A stretch of DNA of 36,293 bases, taken from NCBI GenBank assembly GCA_028709215.1, contig JAQVXI010000012.1, positions 1 through 36,293 of the forward strand. Direction: 5' to 3'. The translations under genes and the position numbers were made by a program. Position 1 is the first letter of the stretch; each line of letters starts with the position of its first letter. This DNA comes from Bacteroidales bacterium. Lineage in GTDB: Bacteria > Bacteroidota > Bacteroidia > Bacteroidales > UBA1402. This document shows, piece after piece, positions 6,739 to 14,635 of this stretch. A model generated the notes under the pieces. It saw only the letters and a list, made by a program, of their open reading frames with translations, made no database searches and had not been told where the DNA came from.

Positions 6739-7440
6739 TTAGAAGGATACTCCCACAACGAGATAAGCGTTTTCGGCTGCCGGATTGAAACCAACAATAC
6801 CAAACATCGGGAGTTGAAATTGCTCACTAAAGGCGATGGACTTCTCTACACGCAGTGCCACGTTGGTCACTCCAAATCCACTGGTTCCGTAGAGACTGCT
6901 TTCGAAGAGTGAGGCGCCTGCGCTCAGACTGACCGCGCTGCTCAGCGGGTAGGCAAGTTCCAGATAAGTCGAGTACTCTTCTTTGTCCGCTCCATAAAAC
7001 ATGGTACTGACCGTAGCGGAGAGTGGCAGTGCTTCGATGCCCCCGTATGCGAGCGATGCTTCGTATACATGATCCGTCGATTTGCTGTAATCAAAATAGG
7101 ATTTGCTAAAATTCCAGTTGTAGTCCGTCACCGTCAGGCTAAGATTGTCAAGGAAGGAATACGATGCATACAAATCAAATTCACGAACCGTCCCTGTAAA
7201 ACTACCCGAACCCCAGGCTCCCACGGTGAAGTTGCCATAAGAAAAACTTGCGTACGGTTGGATGTTGGGGGATCCTGCCGAATAGGTGAGATCCTGTTGG
7301 ATGCCTCTCCATACATACGAGCTGACGAGGTCTGCTCCAACGTCAAAACGATTTTCCTCTTGTGCCTGTGTCAACAGGGTTGAACATGCAAGTGCCGAAA
7401 CCAGCAGAGTCTTTCCGACTCTTTTAACAGAATTTTTCAT
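6739..7440 (-). CDS. Outer-membrane beta-barrel protein in the ammonium operon (TorF-like putative porin)
   Basis: 233 residues. The signal peptide ends at ..STLLTQAQEE (cleavage around residue 26-27). The rest alternates hydrophobic and polar residues with many aromatics (SSYVWRGIQQ, YASFSYGNFTVGAWGSG, DLYASYSF), and the C-terminus is ..VVGVSF, the terminal Phe expected for Bam-dependent barrels. It resembles small putative porins with the 'SSYVWRG' start (TorF-like family). Its position as first gene of the operon, 12 nt before the PII gene, suggests a role in passing ammonium or another nitrogen source through the outer membrane. No substrate can be read from sequence. Confidence 0.8.
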   Translation of the reverse strand: MKNSVKRVGKTLLVSALACSTLLTQAQEENRFDVGADLVSSYVWRGIQQDLTYSAGSPNIQPYASFSYGNFTVGAWGSGSFTGTVREFDLYASYSFLDNLSLTVTDYNWNFSKSYFDYSKSTDHVYEASLAYGGIEALPLSATVSTMFYGADKEEYSTYLELAYPLSSAVSLSAGASLFESSLYGTSGFGVTNVALRVEKSIAFSEQFQLPMFGIVGFNPAAENAYLVVGVSF

Positions 7441-7483
7441 ACTTTTTTGATTTAGTTGTTAACCTTTCATCTGTTTCACGATG

Positions 7484-7512
7484 CAAACATACAGAATAAT
7501 TTTTAAATCCAA
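7484..7512 (-). promoter_or_regulatory. Promoter of the OMP-glnK-amt operon
   Basis: On the minus strand TTG (7510-7512) precedes TATGTTTG (7484-7491) by 18 bp, fitting the Bacteroidota consensus. The leader before the ATG (7440) is about 35-40 nt. I see no clear nitrogen-regulator site. Confidence 0.7.
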
Positions 7513-7732
7513 CACAAAAAGAAAGAAAAAATGACAAAAAAGAAGAAAAAGGACATCAAAAGGCCAAAAGAGGTTTCAAAAGAACACCGAAACATTGAAA
7601 ATGCTTTCATAAGAACATAAGTGTTTAGCGTGTGAAAAGCGTCGTTGATCGCCTGTGTTGTATAAAACAATCGGAAAATGAGGTCTTTTACTTAAATAAT
7701 GTAAGAAAAATGCAGTAAAATACTTGAATCTG

Positions 7733-7762
7733 TTGCGTGAAAGAAAAAAAGCGCTATCTTTG
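7733..7762 (+). promoter_or_regulatory. Promoter of the leu operon
   Basis: TTG (7733-7735), exactly 19 bp, then TATCTTTG (7755-7762), one of the best -33/-7 pairs in the window. Transcription should begin near 7767-7769, about 15 nt before the leader-peptide ATG and about 180 nt before leuA. Confidence 0.85.
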
Positions 7763-7782
7763 CAACAATAAATACAAAGACA

Positions 7783-7839
7783 ATGACGATTTCGATTTTG
7801 ACAGGCATTTTCCTACTGGGTATTCTTCTATTGCGATGA
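7783..7839 (+). CDS. Leu/Ile-rich leader peptide of the leu operon
   Basis: ATG 7783 to TGA 7837-7839 encodes 18 residues: MTISILTGIFLLGILLLR. Ten of the 18 are branched-chain: six Leu (TTG, CTA, CTG, CTT, CTA, TTG) and four Ile (all ATT), with no Val. It begins about 15 nt after the predicted transcription start and is followed by a terminator hairpin before leuA, the layout of a classical amino-acid attenuator. Ribosome stalling on Leu or Ile codons would then allow transcription into the operon. It could in principle be a small hydrophobic membrane peptide, but the position argues for a leader. Confidence 0.82.
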   Translation: MTISILTGIFLLGILLLR

Positions 7840-7917
7840 AGCCGGGTGGTGGGATGTGTTTGTACAAATAAGATAGTGTAACCCTTCTTGCTGCCAAAGT
7901 GAGGAGGCTTTTTTTTT
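7839..7917 (+). promoter_or_regulatory. Transcription attenuator (antiterminator/terminator) before leuA
   Basis: Terminator: 7883-7891 pairs with 7899-7907 (nine pairs, three G-U wobbles, 7-nt loop), followed by nine T (7909-7917). Competing antiterminator: 7839-7841 plus 7844-7847 (AAG..GGGT) can pair with 7881-7884 plus 7887-7889 (ACCC..CTT), which would occupy the 5' arm of the terminator. A third pairing, CTTC 7825-7828 with GAAG 7838-7841, could hide the antiterminator strand when no ribosome covers the Leu codons. The pairings were found by eye. Confidence 0.7.
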
Positions 7918-7945
7918 GAATGGAATACATATAATAATAGATACT

Positions 7946-9445
7946 ATGGCGGATAAAATTTACATGTTTGACACGACCTTGCGTGATGGGGAGCAGGTCC
8001 CTGGATGCCAATTGAATACAGTTGAAAAAATTCAGGTTGCAAAGGCACTCGAGTCGCTGGGAGTGGATGTGATCGAAGCGGGTTTTCCTGTGTCTAGCCC
8101 CGGCGATTTCAAATCGGTGGTTGAGATCAGTAAAGCCGTCACCTGGCCCACGATTTGTGCCTTGACACGTGCCGTTGAAAAAGATATTCAGGTCGCGGCC
8201 GAAGCCTTGAAGTATGCAAAGCACGGCCGTATCCATACCGGAATCGGTACGTCGGATTACCACATTAAACACAAGTTTAATTCAAACCAGGAGGATATTC
8301 TTGAGCGTGCCATTGCTTGTGTAAAGTATGCAAAGAAGTATGTTGAGGATGTGGAGTTTTATGCGGAAGATGCAGGCCGGACGGACAACGTTTATTTGGC
8401 TCGCGTAGTGGAAGCGGTCATCAAGGCAGGTGCTACGGTTGTCAATATTCCGGATACCACCGGCTATTGTTTGCCGGATGTCTATGGTGCAAAGATTAAA
8501 TACCTGATGGAAAATGTCAAGGGCATCGAGAAGGCGATTCTTTCAACGCATTGTCACAACGACTTGGGCATGGCCACAGCCAACACCATGGCCGGTTTGA
8601 TCAACGGTGCACGTCAGTGTGAGGTGACCATCAATGGCATTGGGGAGCGAGCCGGAAATACGTCTTTGGAAGAGATTGCCATGATTTTGAAATGCCATAA
8701 AGATTTAAATCTGGTCAGCAACATCAATACCCAGTTTATTACGCCGACCAGTCGCATGGTTTCGAGTCTGATGAACATGCCGGTTCAGCCGAATAAGGCC
8801 GTTGTCGGCCGTAATGCCTTTGCGCATTCGTCGGGTATCCATCAGGATGGCGTCTTAAAAAACCGGGAGAGCTACGAAATTATGGACCCAAAAGAGGTTG
8901 GCTTGGATGAAAATGCAATTATTTTGACCGCCAGAAGTGGACGTGCTGCATTGAAGCATCGTTTGCAGGTGTTGGGCGTTCCCATGGATGGGGATCGCTT
9001 GCAGGAAGTTTACGAAGAATTTCTTAAATTAGCCGATCGTAAGAAAGACATCAACGACGAAGACATTCTGTTGTTGGTCGGTCAAGCCGGAACGGAAGGC
9101 AAACGCATCAAATTGGAGCATTTGCAGGTGGTTTCCGGAAAAGGAGTGAAGCCGGTTGCCAGCGTTTGTCTGGATATTGCGGGTGAGAAATTTGAAGCGT
9201 CCGCATCCGGCAATGGTCCGGTCGATGCTGCGATCAAAGCGTTGAAGCAAATTATTAAGCGTGAAATGACCTTGCAGGAATTTTTGATTCAGGCCATAAC
9301 CAAGGGCAGTGATGATACGGGTAAGGTGCACATGCAAGTTGAGTACGAAGGAGTGATTTATTATGGTTTCTCCGGAAATACGGATATTATTACCGCTTCC
9401 GTCGAAGCGTATATCGACGCAATCAATAAGTTTGTGAAAAATTGA
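7946..9445 (+). CDS. leuA: 2-isopropylmalate synthase LeuA
   Basis: 499 residues from the ATG at 7946, chosen because [17 protein letters not shown] is the family start and because it lies beyond the attenuator. It catalyses acetyl-CoA + 2-oxoisovalerate to 2-isopropylmalate, the first committed step of leucine synthesis. Visible features are the TIM-barrel DTTLRDGEQ motif, the metal-binding HCHNDLGMA near residue 200, NGIGERAGN near 235, an accessory [11 protein letters not shown] segment near 300, and a full C-terminal regulatory (LeuA dimer) domain of about 115 residues that normally binds leucine for feedback inhibition. First structural gene of a six-gene operon. Confidence 0.96.
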   Translation: MADKIYMFDTTLRDGEQVPGCQLNTVEKIQVAKALESLGVDVIEAGFPVSSPGDFKSVVEISKAVTWPTICALTRAVEKDIQVAAEALKYAKHGRIHTGIGTSDYHIKHKFNSNQEDILERAIACVKYAKKYVEDVEFYAEDAGRTDNVYLARVVEAVIKAGATVVNIPDTTGYCLPDVYGAKIKYLMENVKGIEKAILSTHCHNDLGMATANTMAGLINGARQCEVTINGIGERAGNTSLEEIAMILKCHKDLNLVSNINTQFITPTSRMVSSLMNMPVQPNKAVVGRNAFAHSSGIHQDGVLKNRESYEIMDPKEVGLDENAIILTARSGRAALKHRLQVLGVPMDGDRLQEVYEEFLKLADRKKDINDEDILLLVGQAGTEGKRIKLEHLQVVSGKGVKPVASVCLDIAGEKFEASASGNGPVDAAIKALKQIIKREMTLQEFLIQAITKGSDDTGKVHMQVEYEGVIYYGFSGNTDIITASVEAYIDAINKFVKN

Positions 9446-9456
9446 AACGAAACACA

Positions 9457-10848
9457 ATGGGAAAAACGTTATTTGATAAAATTTGGGACAAACACGTCGT
9501 CGCACACGTGGAAAATGGTCCGACTCAGCTGTATATCGATCGACACTACTGCCATGAGGTAACCAGTCCTCAGGCGTTTCAGGGTTTGCGCAACCGCAAT
9601 CTCAAGGTGCATCGTCCGGATAAAACGTATTGCATGCCGGATCACAACATCCCTACGCTAAACCAGTCCAGCCCCATCGCCGATTTGATTTCTCGCAACC
9701 AGGTAGATACCTTGACAAAAAATGCAGCCGAATTTGGATTGACGCATTTTGGCCTGGGCGATCCAAAAAACGGTGTGATCCATGTGGTAGGACCCGAAAA
9801 TGGTTTGACACTTCCCGGTATGACCATCGTATGTGGAGATTCCCATACTTCTACGCACGGCGCGTTGGGCGCAATCGCTTTTGGTATCGGTACGTCTGAA
9901 GTTGAAATGGTTTTGGCCTCTCAATGCATTCTACAAACCAAGCCGAAACGAATGCGCATTCAGATAAACGGTACGTTGGGCAAGGATGTTCTATCCAAAG
10001 ACATTGCTTTGTACATCATTTCGCAGTTGACTACCGGTGGTGCAACCGGCTACTTTGTGGAGTATGCAGGGGATGCGATCCGTGATCTGACCATGGAAGC
10101 GCGTTTGACTCTTTGTAATTTATCCATCGAAATGGGTGCTCGTGGAGGCTTGGTCGCTCCGGATCAAACCACGTTTGATTACATCAAAGGACGAGCATAT
10201 GCTCCCAAAGGAGACGCTTGGGATGCCGCCATGGCCGAATGGAAACAATTGTATTCGGATGAAGATGCCGTCTTTGATAAAGATGTGGTGTTGAATGCAG
10301 AAGATATTGAGCCTATGGTAACGTACGGCACCAATCCAGGTATGGGTACCGGCATCTCCGGTTCGATACCAACGTTGGAAGAGATTCCGGAATCCAGTCG
10401 TTTGTCTTTCTTGAAATCGTTGGATTATATGGGCTACAAACCCGGAGAAAAAATGTTGGGCAAGCCGGTGGATTATGTATTCCTGGGTAGTTGTACCAAT
10501 GGACGCATCGAAGATTTCCGTTTGTTTGCCTCGTATGTTAAGGGTAAAAAGAAAGCGGAAAATGTCGTAGCCTGGTTGGTGCCCGGTTCGTGGTCTGTCG
10601 AAGCACAATGCCGCAAAGAAGGCTTGATCGAAATTCTCGAAGAAGCCGGTTTCCAATTGCGTCAACCCGGATGTTCTGCCTGTCTGGCGATGAATGACGA
10701 CAAAGTTCCTGCGGGAAAGTACGCAGTCTCCACTTCCAATCGCAATTTTGAAGGACGTCAGGGTCCTGGAGCGCGCACGATTCTTGCCGGTCCGTTGGTC
10801 GCTGCCGCAGCGGCTGTCAATGGTTGTATAACCGATCCAAGAGACTGA
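9457..10848 (+). CDS. leuC: 3-isopropylmalate dehydratase large subunit LeuC
   Basis: 463 residues from ATG 9457, 11 nt after leuA. It is an aconitase-superfamily enzyme that isomerises 2- to 3-isopropylmalate together with LeuD. The start [15 protein letters not shown] is typical, as are [14 protein letters not shown] near residue 130 and the [4Fe-4S] cysteines in FLGSCTNGR near 345 and [11 protein letters not shown] near 408. All three cluster cysteines are present, so the enzyme should be active and oxygen-sensitive. If the second synthase of the operon makes citramalate, this enzyme would also isomerise citramalate for isoleucine. Confidence 0.96.
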   Translation: MGKTLFDKIWDKHVVAHVENGPTQLYIDRHYCHEVTSPQAFQGLRNRNLKVHRPDKTYCMPDHNIPTLNQSSPIADLISRNQVDTLTKNAAEFGLTHFGLGDPKNGVIHVVGPENGLTLPGMTIVCGDSHTSTHGALGAIAFGIGTSEVEMVLASQCILQTKPKRMRIQINGTLGKDVLSKDIALYIISQLTTGGATGYFVEYAGDAIRDLTMEARLTLCNLSIEMGARGGLVAPDQTTFDYIKGRAYAPKGDAWDAAMAEWKQLYSDEDAVFDKDVVLNAEDIEPMVTYGTNPGMGTGISGSIPTLEEIPESSRLSFLKSLDYMGYKPGEKMLGKPVDYVFLGSCTNGRIEDFRLFASYVKGKKKAENVVAWLVPGSWSVEAQCRKEGLIEILEEAGFQLRQPGCSACLAMNDDKVPAGKYAVSTSNRNFEGRQGPGARTILAGPLVAAAAAVNGCITDPRD

Positions 10849-10849
10849 T

Positions 10850-11278
10850 ATGGAATCCAAATATCGTTTTTCGGTGCCCATTCAAGTGCGTTTTAACGAC
10901 GTAGACATCATGGGGCATGTATCCAATACCGTGTATCAGAATTATTACGATGCCGGTAAGATGGATTATTTTGACAAAATTATGCCCGATCTTGATTACG
11001 CAACCATTGGGGTCGTGGGTGCATCCATCAGCATTGAATACATCCTGCCCATCTATATGCGTTATCATATATCTGTGGAAACCCGTATTGCGATTTTGGG
11101 AACCAAAAGCTTTACCATGCATCATCGTCTGGTCAATCTTGAGACCGGCGAACTGCTATCAACCTGCCGAGCGGTGATCGTTTGTTTTGACGTGGCCAGT
11201 CAAAAAAGCCGGGTGATTCCCGAGCACTGGCGACAAGCCATCATTGCACACGAAGGCCCACAATTGATCATTAAATAA
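10850..11278 (+). CDS. Hotdog-fold acyl-CoA thioesterase inside the leu operon
   Basis: 142 residues, the usual size for a 4-hydroxybenzoyl-CoA thioesterase/YbgC-FadM type hotdog protein. The active-site motif is visible near residues 14-24 (RFNDVDIMGHVSN, equivalent to the family's DxDxxGHVNN with the catalytic Asp), followed by the long central helix NTVYQNYYDAGKMDYF. It begins 1 nt after leuC and ends 11 nt before leuD, so it is translated as part of the operon and separates the two subunits of one enzyme. Possible roles are acyl-CoA recycling of branched-chain CoA esters or control of acetyl-CoA supply. The substrate cannot be told from sequence. Confidence 0.85.
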   Translation: MESKYRFSVPIQVRFNDVDIMGHVSNTVYQNYYDAGKMDYFDKIMPDLDYATIGVVGASISIEYILPIYMRYHISVETRIAILGTKSFTMHHRLVNLETGELLSTCRAVIVCFDVASQKSRVIPEHWRQAIIAHEGPQLIIK

Positions 11279-11289
11279 AACGTTAGACA

Positions 11290-11877
11290 ATGGAAAAATT
11301 CAATACATTAACCTCCCGAGTCGTTCCGCTTCCGATTGAGAATGTGGATACCGATCAAATCATTCCGGCTCGTTTTTTAAAGGCAACTTCCAAAGAAGGT
11401 TTTGGGGATAATTTGTTTCGTGATTGGAGATACGACAAAAACGATGCGCCGATCTCGTCGTTTATCCTGAACGATTCAACATACAGTGGTTCCATTCTGG
11501 TCGCCGGAAAAAATTTCGGAAGTGGTTCCAGTCGTGAACACGCAGCCTGGGCCATTGCCGGATATGGATTTCGTGTCGTTGTATCCAGCTTCTTTGCGGA
11601 TATATTTAAAAACAACGCCCTAAACAACGGCGTACTGCCTGTTGTGGTCAGTGAAACCTTTTTGGCAGAGGTTTTTGAAACGGTCAAGAATGATCCCCAG
11701 GCAACGTTGACCGTTGATCTGGAAAATCAGCGCATCACCAACAACGCACGTGCTGCATCGGAATCCTTCGAAATAAATGCGTATAAGAAAAATTGTCTCC
11801 TCAACGGATTTGATGACATCGACTTCCTTTTGAGCAACAAAGACAAGATCGAAGCTTGGGAAAAACAACATGGTTGA
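11290..11877 (+). CDS. leuD: 3-isopropylmalate dehydratase small subunit LeuD
   Basis: 195 residues, the usual LeuD length. It forms the swivelling domain that completes the LeuC active site. Recognisable parts are [17 protein letters not shown] near residue 18, [20 protein letters not shown] near 75 (the GSGSSREH substrate loop), and [18 protein letters not shown] near 100. It starts 11 nt after the thioesterase gene, and its last codons overlap the next gene (start 11870, stop ending 11877), indicating translational coupling. Confidence 0.96.
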   Translation: MEKFNTLTSRVVPLPIENVDTDQIIPARFLKATSKEGFGDNLFRDWRYDKNDAPISSFILNDSTYSGSILVAGKNFGSGSSREHAAWAIAGYGFRVVVSSFFADIFKNNALNNGVLPVVVSETFLAEVFETVKNDPQATLTVDLENQRITNNARAASESFEINAYKKNCLLNGFDDIDFLLSNKDKIEAWEKQHG

Positions 11878-13381
11878 AATACTAGACACAACGCTACGAG
11901 ACGGTGAGCAAACATCCGGTGTTTCCTTTGCCAGCCAGGAGAAGATGAGTATGGTTCGACTTCTCTTGGAAGAGCTTAAGGTTGACCGAATGGAAGTAGC
12001 CTCTGCGCGTGTTTCGTCCGGGGAGTTTGATGCCGTTAAGCGCATCGCTACCTGGGCTGCTTCGCACGATAAGCTGGATCGCATCGAAGTCCTTGGTTTT
12101 TTAGACAAAGGTGTTTCGTTGGAGTGGATACATAATACCGGTTGCCGTGTCATAAATCTATTGTGCAAGGGCTCACTCAATCATGTTACCCATCAACTTA
12201 GACGCAGTCCACAGGAGCACTTGGCCGATATTTTGGACGAAATCGAACGTGCACAGAGCATGAGTATTTCGGTCAATGTCTATCTCGAAGATTGGTCCAA
12301 TGGAATGATCAGTTCGCCCGACTACGTTTTTCAATTGGTGGAAGGTCTGAAAGATGCGCCCATCAAACGTTTTATGTTGCCGGATACATTGGGTATACTC
12401 AACCCGGAGCAAACACGGTCCTTTTGTTCGGATATGATCGCCCGTTTTCCGAAGCTGCATTTTGATTTTCATGCACACAACGATTACGATCTGGCTGTGG
12501 CCAACGTGATGGCTGCCGTGACGTCGGGAGTTAAGGGGATTCATGTTACGGTAAACGGTCTGGGTGAACGCGCCGGCAATGCCGCCTTGACCAGTGTTGT
12601 GGCTGTCCTTCACGATCAATTAAAAATCAGAACCAACATACGGGAAGAAAAACTAACAACGGTTAGCAAGATTGTTGAATCTTATTCGGGTATTCGTATT
12701 CCGGCTAATAAACCCGTCATTGGAGACAATGTATTCACGCAATGTGCCGGTATTCACGCCGATGGTGATGCAAAAAACAATCTATACTACAACGACTTAT
12801 TGCCCGAACGATTTGGACGTGTGCGTGAATATGCGTTGGGTAAAACGTCGGGTAAAGCCAGTATTCGCAAGAATTTGGAGGCTCTGGGTATTGAGCTGGA
12901 TGATGATGCGATGCGGCTTGTGACTGAGCGTATCATCGAATTGGGTGATAAAAAGGAGCAGGTCACACAAGAGGACTTGCCCTACATTATCTCCGATGTA
13001 CTCAAGCAGGAAGATACCAATCAACCGGTACGTATCCTGAATTATTCACTCTCATTGGCGCAGGGCTTGAAGCCGGTTGCCACGCTCAAACTGGAATTGA
13101 ACGGTCTAGTGTATCAGGAAACATCTCCCGGTGACGGGCAATACGATGCTTTTGTAAAAGCACTCAGACGCATCTATAAAAACCTCAGCCGACCTTTCCC
13201 CATGTTGATGGATTACAGTGTGACCATTCCTCCGGGAGGCCGCACCGATGCATTTGTCCAAACCGTGATTACCTGGTCTTATAACGGAAAGACGTTCCGT
13301 ACGGCCGGTCTGGATGCAGACCAAACCGAGGCAGCGATCAAAGCGACCCTCAAAATGTTAAACATAATTGAATTGAAATAA
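11870..13381 (+). CDS. Second 2-isopropylmalate synthase-like enzyme, possible citramalate synthase
   Basis: 503 residues with the same architecture as LeuA: an N-terminal DRE-TIM barrel ([17 protein letters not shown]), [16 protein letters not shown] near residue 200 for metal binding, [10 protein letters not shown] near 225, and a C-terminal LeuA-dimer regulatory domain from about 385. It differs clearly from the LeuA in this operon in substrate-pocket segments ([17 protein letters not shown]; the HxH loop). DRE-TIM paralogues include citramalate synthase (pyruvate + acetyl-CoA), homocitrate synthase and IPMS. Placement between leuD and leuB, together with Ile codons in the leader, favours citramalate synthase feeding isoleucine. 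This is inference; a second IPMS isozyme is possible. Confidence 0.8.
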   Translation: MVEILDTTLRDGEQTSGVSFASQEKMSMVRLLLEELKVDRMEVASARVSSGEFDAVKRIATWAASHDKLDRIEVLGFLDKGVSLEWIHNTGCRVINLLCKGSLNHVTHQLRRSPQEHLADILDEIERAQSMSISVNVYLEDWSNGMISSPDYVFQLVEGLKDAPIKRFMLPDTLGILNPEQTRSFCSDMIARFPKLHFDFHAHNDYDLAVANVMAAVTSGVKGIHVTVNGLGERAGNAALTSVVAVLHDQLKIRTNIREEKLTTVSKIVESYSGIRIPANKPVIGDNVFTQCAGIHADGDAKNNLYYNDLLPERFGRVREYALGKTSGKASIRKNLEALGIELDDDAMRLVTERIIELGDKKEQVTQEDLPYIISDVLKQEDTNQPVRILNYSLSLAQGLKPVATLKLELNGLVYQETSPGDGQYDAFVKALRRIYKNLSRPFPMLMDYSVTIPPGGRTDAFVQTVITWSYNGKTFRTAGLDADQTEAAIKATLKMLNIIELK

Positions 13382-13385
13382 CTCT

Positions 13386-14459
13386 ATGAAGCTAAACATT
13401 GCTGTATTGCCCGGTGACGGTATCGGACCGGAAATTGTAGATCAAGCCTTGAAGGTTTGTAATGCCGTCTGTGAAAAATTTGATTTAGAAATCTCGTACA
13501 AAACGGCTCTGGTAGGGGCTTGTGCCATCGATGCCACCGGCAATCCCTATCCCGATGAAACACACGAACTGTGTATGAATTCGGATGCGGTTTTATTTGG
13601 AGCCATCGGCTCACCCAAGTATGACAACGATCCAACGGCAAAGGTGCGTCCGGAACAAGGCTTGCTGGCCATGCGCAAAAAACTGGGATTGTATGCCAAT
13701 ATTCGCCCGGTCAATGTATTTCCTTCGCTTCTAGAGCGTTCTCCTTTGCGTGCCGACTTGGTGAAGGATGCAGACTTTATGTGCATTCGTGAATTGACGG
13801 GTGGTTTGTATTTTGGAAAACCACAAGGTAGAAGTGAAGATGGAAACAGTGCCGTGGATACCTGTACGTACAGTCGTGAAGAAATCGAACGCATATTGGA
13901 ATTGGCTTATACCTATGCCGGTCAACGTCGTAAAAAACTGACGGTGGTCGACAAGGCCAACGTCTTAGAGACTTCCCGCTTGTGGAGGCAAATCGCCCAG
14001 GAAATGGCTCCTCAGTATCCCGATATTGAAACCGAGTATATGTTTGTCGATAATGCAGCCATGCGCATCATTCAATGGCCGGCCAGCTTTGATGTCATGG
14101 TTACCGAAAATATGTTTGGCGATATTTTGACCGATGAGGCCTCGGTCATCACCGGTTCGTTGGGTATGTTGCCTTCGGCATCGGTTGGTTTGCATACCTC
14201 TGTTTTTGAACCCATACATGGATCTTATCCGCAAGCGGCTGGAAAAAATATCGCCAATCCATTGGCAACCGTATTGTCGGCAGCATTGATGTTTGAGTAT
14301 GCATTCAATCGGATGGATGTCGGAGATTTGATACGCAAGGCCGTTCAGGCAAGCATGGATGCAGGTTTTGTTACCGAGGACATCGCTTTGCCCGGTCAAA
14401 CGGTTCGTTCTACTTCGGAAGTAGGCGATTGGCTGGCTGCGTACATAAAAGGAGCATGA
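13386..14459 (+). CDS. leuB: 3-isopropylmalate dehydrogenase LeuB
   Basis: 357 residues, family-typical. It oxidatively decarboxylates 3-isopropylmalate to 2-oxoisocaproate with NAD. Seen are the start [28 protein letters not shown] near residue 75, [22 protein letters not shown] near 95, [10 protein letters not shown] near 137, and the metal/NAD region [24 protein letters not shown] near 235. It starts 4 nt after the previous gene and is the last gene of the operon. With a citramalate synthase it could also act on 3-methylmalate. A stem-loop follows at 14515-14548. Confidence 0.96.
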   Translation: MKLNIAVLPGDGIGPEIVDQALKVCNAVCEKFDLEISYKTALVGACAIDATGNPYPDETHELCMNSDAVLFGAIGSPKYDNDPTAKVRPEQGLLAMRKKLGLYANIRPVNVFPSLLERSPLRADLVKDADFMCIRELTGGLYFGKPQGRSEDGNSAVDTCTYSREEIERILELAYTYAGQRRKKLTVVDKANVLETSRLWRQIAQEMAPQYPDIETEYMFVDNAAMRIIQWPASFDVMVTENMFGDILTDEASVITGSLGMLPSASVGLHTSVFEPIHGSYPQAAGKNIANPLATVLSAALMFEYAFNRMDVGDLIRKAVQASMDAGFVTEDIALPGQTVRSTSEVGDWLAAYIKGA

Positions 14460-14514
14460 TGACGCGCACGTAAAACGTCCGTTGATGGGTCGTTTTGTGA
14501 TTAAGATTTTTGGG

Positions 14515-14556
14515 AGGAGCATCGCAGACATTCGTTTGTGGTGCTTCTTGTTGTAT
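14515..14556 (+). terminator. Probable terminator of the leu operon
   Basis: AGGAGCATCGC (14515-14525) pairs with GTGGTGCTTCT (14538-14548) as 11 pairs including three G-U wobbles, around a 12-nt loop. The tail TGTTGTAT is only moderately T-rich, so termination may be partial. A weaker AAAACG/CGTTTT repeat lies just upstream. Confidence 0.5.
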
Positions 14557-14595
14557 AACATATTTCACCGGAGGGCTGTTTTAAAAAGATAAGTG

Positions 14596-14603
14596 TATAT
14601 TTA
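14596..14603 (+). promoter_or_regulatory. Weak -7-like element of the GH43 gene
   Basis: TATATTTA differs from TAnnTTTG by the last base and sits 32 bp before the ATG. It is the best candidate in the 176-bp gap. Confidence 0.25.
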
Positions 14604-14635
14604 ACCCTTCAAAAATTTACACACATATACAACCT

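Noticed and set aside
7531-7620. A 29-codon Lys-rich open frame (starting MTKKKKKD) between the ammonium and leu promoters
   Set aside because: It lies in A-rich, low-complexity intergenic DNA. I find no promoter of the TAnnTTTG type at a sensible distance and no recognisable protein pattern, so it is probably chance.
14594-14631. TGTATAT/ATATACA inverted repeat before the GH43 gene as an operator
   Set aside because: Seven AT-only positions separated by 24 bp in an AT-rich leader are easily found by chance.
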